NCBI GenBank assembly: GCA_024752435.1
Contig: CP103025.1
Location: 62,001-126,000 of the forward strand
From: Allantophomopsis cytisporea
Taxonomy: Eukaryota; Ascomycota; Leotiomycetes; Phacidiales; Phacidiaceae
DNA: 64,000 nucleotides
Direction: 5' to 3'
Shown: in pieces, positions 55,797 through 64,000 of the stretch
Numbering within the stretch: the stretch's first letter is position 1
Layout of the letters: each line of letters opens with the position of its first letter
Made by a program: the position numbers and the translations under genes
Notes under the pieces: generated by a model
Seen by the model: the letters and a program-made list of their open reading frames with translations, nothing else
The model's database searches: none
Told to the model about the DNA's origin: nothing

Positions 55797-57915
55797 GCAC
55801 AGTACCGCGTAGGAATGACGATTGCCTAAATTAGCAGTAGAAGGATGGGGGGAAAGGATTACCTTGCTCACTGAGCGTTGGTTGAGTCTTCTCTGACGGT
55901 GGAGAAGGGAAGAAGGAAGTCTTTTGGGTATCTCAAGAAATCGAACGCGAACGTGGGTGGTTGGAGTGTAATTCGACGTTCTACGCGATATTGCAGAATG
56001 ACGAAAAGGCCGAACGAGCGTGTGAGAAAAGCAGACTGTGCAGGGTCGACTCTTCTTGCGCGCACCGATAGAGCTCCACTAGGTTTTTGTTTTTGTTTTT
56101 TGTTTTTTGTCTCTTGTTTTTTTTCCCCCTCGTCGAGATGCTGTAGATCTGAGGATGTGTATCAGTATGCGTATGAATATGGTATTCACACGATGCTTTG
56201 GGGGGATGATGAGCTTCGATGTGCAGACCAAAAGCAAAGGTCAGGTGGGGGTGAGGCTGTTGACTCGTTGAGTTGAGTTGAGTTCGGTAGGTAGCTCTTT
56301 CAATCGACGTTGTTGATGTGGATGTGGTAAGGTTGGTTGTGCACAGCTGTATTTAGTGTCTACCTTACCTATGTCCCTAGGTACCTACTTACCTTACCTA
56401 TGATGCAGCCTCCACTCCACAGCTGTCCGTGTGCGTGAGTAATACCTCAAGGTACCTTAGCACCTTTGCGTGAGGCTGCTGCTTACCCTTAGAATTTCTT
56501 TTGCTGCGAGGCTGATTTGGTACTCACTCATACGACACCGTCAACATGAAACTCTTCTGAGTAGACTTCTTCGTTCGAATATAAATCAAGCACATGTTCC
56601 GTGACAAGAAGAACACTCAACGAGGTTCTTCTAGCAGGATACTATCTAAAAAGAAATGTGGTATGTATAGTTCAGTACATAGCAATTTATATATTGATGA
56701 TACTGTAGATACATTGCCGATGTCATGTGCTGGTTTGCCTGCTACTTAGCTACCTATTCTCCCCACCACCAATCATCCAGATACAAAGTACATCGCATCT
56801 TGTCACCGTCAACATCCAGATCTCCAGAAAAAATGCTTATAAATTTTCATCGGTGACTTCGAAGCACCGCTCAGCACCTCTCCATCCTCACTCAGTTTCT
56901 CTCTATTTCGACAATATTCTGGCCTCGGATGTCATGAGGAAAATGCCTTACCTTGCCTTACGTCACACCAGAGGAAATGCAGTGAGACGAGATCCTCTCG
57001 GCTCAGGCTGAGGATATTCTTCTCTAGCAGATATCTTTCGCGGCAGAAGTCAAGCTGACTCCTAGCACGCCAGAAGCTCCCTGATCTCCGAGTGGTTGGT
57101 ACTTGTATCGTGCCAGTGTAATGCAATCTACTCTGGATGTGGTATTTCTTCGTTTGTTGCTGTGTAGCGGGGTAATCTGGGACGATGCTGAAGCTTGTGC
57201 TTGTGCTGGTTCGTGCATCTACAACGACGACATAATTTTATGTGGTCACCAAACTCCGGACTCATGCGAGAGGTTACAATGAGGGGAAATTCCATCGGAT
57301 TTGAGAGCGGGAGGAGTACCTTGTGCATCATGATCATCAAGGTAAGATTCGAAGTTCTGCGTGGTGGAGCTTGTAAGTTTGTATCTTACCTTCATATGTT
57401 TTTGCATCGGACATTTCTTTCACAAATAAATACAGAAACACCAAATTCGATCGAAAACGAACGATGCCATTCAAATAAAATGAGAACATGCACCAATGAT
57501 CATCAGATTTTCATAAAGGCCGGGATTATTTTTAATCCGCTCACTCATCCCGATGCTGCTCTCCGCACAAATCAGCTGACATCGCTGAAAGAACCCCATA
57601 AATATTTTCTCATCTCATAGATCTGTCGATATAAAATGGGACTACCTTGGGTACTTTCCTAAGAATTCTTATCCTCCCGTCGTTATGCTCCTCGTAAGCC
57701 TCAGGCATAGACCAATGTCGGTAAGTGCTGAAAGGAGAATAGCTCAATTCGACACACACGCCACGGCTTTGTGTTTGGTTTCTCTTTAGTCCCAATGGAA
57801 TGTTAGGGTGATCTGGAAGGAGGAAGATAAGTTCCGACTGGGCTCGTCTTTTTGCAGCAGCCGTCCAGCCTTTTGCTCTACGTAGTATGCATTCGTTCAC
57901 CTTGCTTCGCATTGG

Positions 57916-57945
57916 CTGAAGTACTCTGAAGTACTCTGAAGTATA
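57916..57945. repeat. 10-bp tandem repeat, three copies
   Basis: CTGAAGTACT occurs twice exactly, then once as CTGAAGTATA. Non-coding. Confidence 0.8.
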
Positions 57946-58034
57946 CTGTGTATATATGTACGTATATATTATGTATATATAGCACATATATATCATTGCT
58001 TGAATACATGTAAAGTGATTTGCAGAACGAAAGA

Positions 58035-58073
58035 ACAAATCAAAATAAATCAAAACAAATCAAAACAAATCAA
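58035..58073. repeat. 10-bp tandem repeat AAATCAAAAC
   Basis: Four near-identical copies, the first with AAAAT in place of AAAAC. Purine-rich and non-coding. Confidence 0.8.
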
Positions 58074-59469
58074 GAGCTCAAGAGAAGTCGAAGAACTGGC
58101 AGCCAAGGAAATGTTCGGGTATTTAGAGAAATATGTCCAAGGAGAATGCCACGATGCCTCCCTCCTTATTCTCTTTTCTCGTTTCGAAAAGTGGGAAAGT
58201 GAGCATATCTGTCTCTGCTTCCTGCATTCTACTCTCCCTTCTTTTGATTCAAATCCAAGCAGTATTGTGTATCCACACCTTCGCATATTTTGCACGATAT
58301 TATTGAATTTTGATTTGCTTCGATTCTTTGCCCACCCCGCACCCGCACCCGCAGCCCACAAACCCCTTTCACTCGCAGCGATACTACGTACTTCCACTGA
58401 TCACGAGGTTGGTGAGTCAAGAAGATTTGACTTCCATTTCGTAGCGAGGGCATAGTAGGTGTGAGAGCGAAGATAATAGCGTGCCTCATGTACTCCGACA
58501 TGTTTCTATCTATCAGAGAAAATTCGGAGAGTCAAGAGCGATATACGACGAATAAAGGAGTGGGTTGTTGGCAGATGGAAGAGAGTGACAGAGGAAACAC
58601 TTGTCGATGAATTGAGCCGTTTTTGATAAGGCCTGTTAAATAGACGGCGAGGTGAGGTACCTGGGTGAGTGAGCCGTTGGGAGCGTAAAAGGTTATCCGT
58701 CCATAGGGCGTTGGAGGCGTGCGATTAGGCCAGATAAGAATTTATCCAGCGCGTCTTTTGTAAAGAAAGCCATGGGCTATGGTGTCGATGGAGCGATGAG
58801 ATGATAGACACAGTCACGAGGGGATATATGTTGCTCATGGTTGTACGATGAATTCACCCCCCCTTGGAATTCAGCCCATAATCCACGCCATAATCCACAC
58901 GGACCCTACTCTCAGCCAGTCATGGGCATCAAGACACGCACTCAAATATCAAGCAACAGTCTTGGAAGCGGGAAGGAGGAGGTGGAGGGGGTGGAGGAGG
59001 ACGACGAAAAGATTGACTCCTCCATCAAGGGATAACAACACCACCAACACTATCAGCACCACCAAACTCCACCTTTTACTCCCTACAGCCCGCTTTACAC
59101 GTATTCTAGAACACCAATACGATCAGTCTATCAAATGCTTAATACCTACTTAGCATCTCTTGTGAATGCTGAATACATGTGTAGAGAGGAGAGTATGAGT
59201 ATGCATTACCCGAATAGCGGCAGAACAGACCATGAATGAGGTAGAGAGAGAGAGCGTAGATGTAGAACGGAAAGGTGTTTATTCCTAAGTAGAAGAGCTG
59301 CATCATCCTTAGTACCTTGCAGAATGGAGTATCTTTACATATGTTGTTCAAGTAGATTGAGTAGAGTGAACAGAGCAAAAACAGAGCGAATAGAGTACAC
59401 ATCAACAAAGTCTATCTATCGCATTGCTAGCTATTCTCTCCACATACCGAGACATAACTTCCATTCCAC

Positions 59470-59498
59470 CACTACTACTACTACTACTACCACCACCA
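59470..59498. repeat. (ACT)n(ACC)n trinucleotide repeat
   Basis: About seven ACT units grade into ACC units, 290 bp upstream of the TBC start codon. Confidence 0.8.
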
Positions 59499-59786
59499 TC
59501 CAACAATCATACCACTCGCATCATAAACACCTTCTCACCCTTCATTATCCCAAAAATCAATAGCATCAGAATCATTCTCACATTCAATCGAATCAATATC
59601 CCAAAAAAATCCCAATCGATTTTACGAAACGCACTGCTGCACGCCATTGCATTCCTTTTTAATAAACCGAACAAGCGAGAACCACAATATCTCTCAACTT
59701 ATTGATGGCCGAGAGCGACTCCTGAAAGCCGCGAATTAATTGCTATCCAGTAGGACCATAACAACTCGACAAAATCACCAGAAATC

Positions 59787-62700
59787 ATGGCCGACCACGA
59801 GCAGCACGAAGACCAGCCCGCTCATCATGTCGATGAGGAGAAATCTATTGATGCGAAGCCAGAGGAACATACAACAGAGCACACGAGTCAGGGAGAGGAG
59901 CATGTGCACGAGGAAGCCCCTACCACTGACAGCGTTGACAGTTCCGATCATGGAATGGTTAGTTTAATTCACCACAACGGCCCCCAAAAAAAGGAGATGG
60001 AACTGACAACCTGTGGATAGGATGAATTCGAAGAAGCAAACGATAATTCCTCCATCGACGACGACGACGAAGACGAAGCAAAACCCAAGGAGGAAGAAGC
60101 TCCCGTCGAAAAGGCACATGCTGTGTCTGCAACCGTCATGTCTTCCCCTCCCCCTGAAGAAACTCAGATAACATCACCCATCGATACTTCCCCGCAAGAC
60201 CAAGCTACCTCTCATGAATCTGTCCCCTCTCCTACAGTATCTACGAGGTCATCAGTGCGATCATTAACTCAACGTCGCCAGTCGGTGGAGAAGGGTCCAG
60301 CATCTCCCGATTCAGAAATTACCCGCATGCCTTCCATACCCGATGTAGACGATAAGGAGGAACCACATGTAGTAAAAGAAAACGATGAACCACAACCAAA
60401 GTCTCCATTATTGACAGAACGCCGTATCTCCACAACCTCTCTGGACGACGTAGGACTTGAGGACGATCCAGACTCTCCAAACGAGTTGCCAGCAGGTAAA
60501 ATAACATCTATTCAGGGCATATCTCAGCAAAAAAAAGGCTAATGAATATACTGTTGTTACAGCAAGACAATCCGTACAAGGACCACCAGTCCCATCTAAA
60601 GCTATGAAGGTCTTACAAGGATTGCATGGACCACTCCCTCCTACACCATTCGAGCCGCCTCCGACTAGAGATTCTCTTCCACCCCCTCCACCTCCTACAC
60701 GAAAGCTCACAAGTCCGTTTGCATGGCTTTCTCGAAACTCTAGTACCCCGAAAGAGACTGTCACCTCTCCTCCACTTCCACCTCTTCCTTCTCCAGACCG
60801 CCGAAACACAGTCTCCTCAATTGCAACTATAAGTAGTAATCCTGAGCTTATGCTCAGCAAGCTGGACGAGACAGGAGAAGCACGACCAGCCAGAAATAGC
60901 TTAAGAGATCGATTCAAACTCTTACGGATGCGTGAAGAAGCTGGAATTACATTGGGAGAAGAGGACAAGGAGTTGGCTCGTTCGGCAGGAATCAGTTTGG
61001 GTGTGGATCAAAAAGATGCATCGGGACTCCCACCATCATCTCCAGGACCATTGAAGAGTCCAGCTCCGTCCACCGTCAATCATGCCCTGGCTCCGGGAAC
61101 AGCATCGGGGATATCGGCAGGACCATCGGCTCTGTCTGAGCCAGGTGCACCGGTGGATTGGGATCTGTGGCAATCTGTCGTCTACGAGGGTCCAGCAGCT
61201 GTTGCAAGGACCAGTGCTGAAGAATTGAACAGAGCCATTGCTACTGGTATTCCAAGTGCCATCAGAGGAGTGGTCTGGCAAGTGTTGGCCCAGAGCAAGA
61301 ATGAAGAACTCGAAAGTGTTTACAGAGACCTCGTTGCTCGCGGTACCGACAAAGAGAAGGACCGTCTCAGCACAATGTCTGCTCCAACCACCAATGGCAG
61401 CTATTCTAATGGCATTACTAAAGAAAGAGATACTGCGGCATCATCAGCATCATCGATACATTCAGATCATTCTACTCCACCAACTACAAACGGAATGAGA
61501 TCTCCATCTCCATCCGCTCAGAAGGACCCTGAAGTATTAGCTAAGCAGCAAGCAGCGGCCCTTGCTGAAAGTAAGAAGAAGGCTAAGGAGGATGCTGCAG
61601 CACTCTCGAAGCTGGAGAAGGCTATCAGACGTGATCTCGGTGCCCGAACCAGTTATTCCAAGTTTGCTGCCAGTGCGGGCTTGCAAGATGGCCTTTTTGG
61701 AGTCTGCAAAGCATATGCACTCTTCGATGAAGGCGTAGGCTACGCTCAAGGTATGAACTTTTTGGCTATGCCACTCCTCTTCAACATGCCAGAGGAGGAG
61801 GCTTTCTGCCTGCTTGTACGCCTCATGAACCAGTACAAACTTCGTGATCTCTTCATCCAAGACATGCCTGGATTGCACAAGCATCTTTACCAATTTGAGC
61901 GTCTTCTCGAAGATTTTGAACCAGCTCTCTATTGCCATCTTCATCGTCGTCAAGTCACACCCCATCTGTACGCCACACAATGGTTCCTCACCCTCTTCGC
62001 CTACCGCTTCCCTCTCCAGCTTGTTCTCCGAATCTATGACCTTATCCTCTCTGAAGGTCTCGAAGCCATCCTCAAGTTCGGCATCGTGCTCATGCAGAAG
62101 AACGCCGCCACACTTCTCGGCATGAATGACATGGTGGCCCTGACCACCTTCCTCAAGGATCGAATTTTCGATGTCTACATCGATCAAGCACCATCTGCCG
62201 GTTCTATTCTAGAATCCGGTTTCTTTGGATCCTCAGGCGCCTCTATTGACAAGGAAGTCTACCGCGCCGACACGCTTGTCCAGGATGCATGCGCCGTGAA
62301 GATCACGCCCGAGATCTTAAAGACCTACGCGACAGAGTGGGAGGAGAAGACGAAAGCCGAGAAGGACCGTGAGCTTGAGATCGAGAACCTGAAGAACGCT
62401 AACAACACCCTCTCGCATAAGGTGCGTCGTCTTGAAGAGCGTGTCACTGAACACGACACCGAGCATGCGGCGCTGGCTACGGAGTTAGTCCGCACAAAGG
62501 TCGAGAACGAGGAGCTCAAGGACGAGAATGAGAGCCTCAAGGTGCAGGTATCGGAGTTGAAGACCGTAGTCGAGAAGCAACCCGAGGAAGTCGAGGCCCG
62601 CCTGCAAAGCGAAATGGACCGCCTCATGAAGAGAAATCAGGAGGTTCATGAGGAGAATTCCCGCCTGGAGGAGGAGATGGCTGAGATGGAGCAGACGCTC

Positions 62701-62866
62701 GTTGCTACTAAGATGCAGTATGCTGAGGTAAGCTCCCCCTTCTATTTATCTTCCCCTCTCTGCTATGTAGCAGTGGATCAGAGCCATGGGCTAACGTAAG
62801 CAGATCAACTCTCAACATGAGGCACTGACCCGCAAATGGACGGATCTTCGAAAGGCCTTGGACTGA
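59787..62866 (+). CDS. TBC-domain Rab GTPase-activating protein (Gyp5-like)
   Basis: Exons 59787-59957, 60021-60495, 60563-62727 and 62804-62866 give 957 residues. The first 440 residues are acidic, then Ser/Thr/Pro-rich with poly-Pro runs, and probably disordered. The TBC domain follows (about 445-770): IPSAIRGVVWQVLAQ, the arginine finger in AIRRDLGARTSYSKF and the glutamine finger in GVGYAQGMNFLAMPL, both needed for dual-finger catalysis. A long coiled coil (about 800-935) ends the protein. This order (acidic N terminus, TBC, coiled coil) fits fungal Gyp5/Gyl1-type proteins, which stimulate GTP hydrolysis by Sec4/Ypt1-class Rabs at sites of polarised secretion; the target Rab is inferred. 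Both catalytic fingers are intact, unlike inactive Gyl1. The last coding exon is only 63 nt and completes the coiled coil. Confidence 0.9.
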
Positions 62867-64000
62867 GCTTTCGAGCTCAACGAGCCTGTGTGTTGACGGA
62901 TAGTTTATGAAACGACCAAAAGACGAGGCCACAGCCGCAGCCACAGCCGCGGACACGGCATGTTCTGTGATGGCCTGGGGAAATGGGAAATGAGATGCGT
63001 GCATCAGTGGTGTTTTTGTGGAGCTCGGCGCGATATTCTTGTATTGATTAAGTTTGTTGGCTTACGCACTTCGCACTACGCGATGCCACTTGGGGGAATT
63101 TGCATAGGTATCTTGTGATGTGATTGATGTTTTTGACGGAGGCTGGTGCTGGCCGCTGGCTACTTGCCTGTTGGGCTTGGGCTTGGTTGTTTTGCTCTGT
63201 GTTCTTTTGTGGTTGGGGGCTTGGGATGGACTTGATTGACTGTGCTGGACTGTGGTTGTATACTACGTAGCATGAGCGTGCATGGAATGATATGGTTACC
63301 TTGTTTTTCTTTTTTGTGCTTGAGGATGCGATTTCGGTGATTGGTTGTGAGGTTGTGAGATTATTTCTTGAAATTAACTTTTGGGCGGGTAGGTTGATTG
63401 ACTTTGAGCTCTAGATGGCCCATTAAGCCAGCTGAAGCCATAATATTTGCTCTTTTTATCCATCGAACGGAAAATGTGTTAATCATTCTATATTGTTTGG
63501 CTTATAGTAGTGGCTCATGTTTTCTCATGTGCGGATTTGGGACGAGACCGCGTTGCAATACACATCTACTCATGACATCGGCAGCGGTCGGTTTGATTGG
63601 GCAATGCGTCTATCATAAACCCAGCTGTACTCCATCAACATTAAACGTGGAATTGATCATTGGCAGCCATACAATACATATATCGAGAGCCATCTGTATT
63701 TCCTAGGTATTTCCCAATCCCAGAAGCTCATTACCCATCTCGCACCCAGACCCTGTCAAAACCCGACGTCAACAGCCGTTCCGCATAAAGATGTTCACGT
63801 ACCACCTAACCCGATCGCCATCGACATCGCATCATATCAAAGACGATCCAACCCAGGTAAGAAGGTGCTTGCAGCGACCCCCGCACCCATTGACGATAGA
63901 GGAATCTCCAGCCTCCGCAATACGAAACGTTCAATCCCAGACCCGAACTGAACTTGCTCTCAGTTGCTAGACATGCCAAGCTTTGTCGTTCGAAGAAGGT
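62867..64000. other. 3' flank of TBC gene and window edge
   Basis: No supported gene. An ATG at 63791 opens 22 codons up to a plausible GTAAGA donor at 63857, so a gene may begin here and continue past the edge, but there is too little sequence to judge. Confidence 0.35.

Larger units (their letters stand above)
55568..59786. other. Long divergent intergenic region, no gene supported
   Basis: About 4.2 kb between the starts of the HECT ligase and TBC genes. It includes a CA microsatellite (55775-55796), a T/G-rich stretch (56083-56126), several ACCTTACCT motifs (56361-56400, 56944-56958), a 10-bp triplicate (57916-57945), an AAATCAAAAC repeat (58035-58073) and an ACT repeat (59470-59498). 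Open frames are short and lack family features. Confidence 0.5.

Noticed and set aside
63791..63857. First exon of a new gene at the right edge
   Set aside because: Only 22 codons and one possible donor are visible, with no recognisable protein; recorded as a possibility in the edge region only.

Overview
This is a nuclear DNA segment from a filamentous ascomycete (Pezizomycotina). The evidence is many short spliceosomal introns (mostly 45-85 nt, GTRNGT-type donors, CTRAC branch sites, YAG acceptors), genes on both strands separated by 0.4-4 kb, and recognisable fungal families: GH17 glucanase, Dal5-type permease, mitochondrial acetylornithine aminotransferase, Tom1-type HECT ligase and Gyp5-type TBC protein. 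A leotiomycete (Helotiales) is my best guess from overall protein flavour, but the sequence alone does not prove it. There is no sign of a prokaryotic operon, CRISPR array or intact transposon. Exon coordinates come from reading splice sites by hand; every spliced model below keeps frame and gives a length divisible by three.

Layout. 1-603: C-terminal end of a FAD-dependent aromatic monooxygenase cut by the window edge. 1.4-6.2 kb: a small secreted cysteine-rich protein, a vacuolar PQ-loop transporter and a secreted GH17 glucanase. 7.9-14.8 kb: a very large coiled-coil protein, possibly spindle-pole-body associated, whose start codon is unclear. 15.9-19.9 kb: a secreted CAP/PR-1 protein and a secreted, probably GPI-anchored, acid phosphatase. 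20.9-26.2 kb: an Fe(II)/2-oxoglutarate dioxygenase of the TfdA/sulfonate type and, head to head with it, a Dal5-family permease. 26.8-28.2 kb: a secreted aldose 1-epimerase. 30.1-31.7 kb: acetylornithine aminotransferase. 32.0 kb: a tRNA-Lys(CUU) with a 10-nt intron. 33.7-34.6 kb: an unrecognised protein. 35.5-37.2 kb: 6-phosphofructo-2-kinase/fructose-2,6-bisphosphatase. 39.2-40.4 kb: ribose-phosphate pyrophosphokinase. 41.7-42.1 kb: a small conserved-looking protein of unknown function. 43.1-55.6 kb: one giant HECT E3 ubiquitin ligase of about 4,077 residues. 59.8-62.9 kb: a TBC-domain Rab GTPase-activating protein.

How the parts relate. Most genes are independent housekeeping genes. The left 28 kb is rich in secreted proteins (five with signal peptides), while the right half is intracellular (metabolism, ubiquitin, trafficking). 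The best candidate for a working pair is the divergent dioxygenase and Dal5-family permease (20.9-26.2 kb), which would fit uptake and oxygenolytic desulfonation of an organosulfonate; this is inference from families and position. Other points worth a second look are two stopless introns of length 3n, which allow intron-retained isoforms of the PQ-loop and HECT proteins, a GTG where the start ATG of the coiled-coil protein would be expected, a variant tRNA-Lys, and scattered ACCTTACCT palindromic motifs in intergenic DNA.
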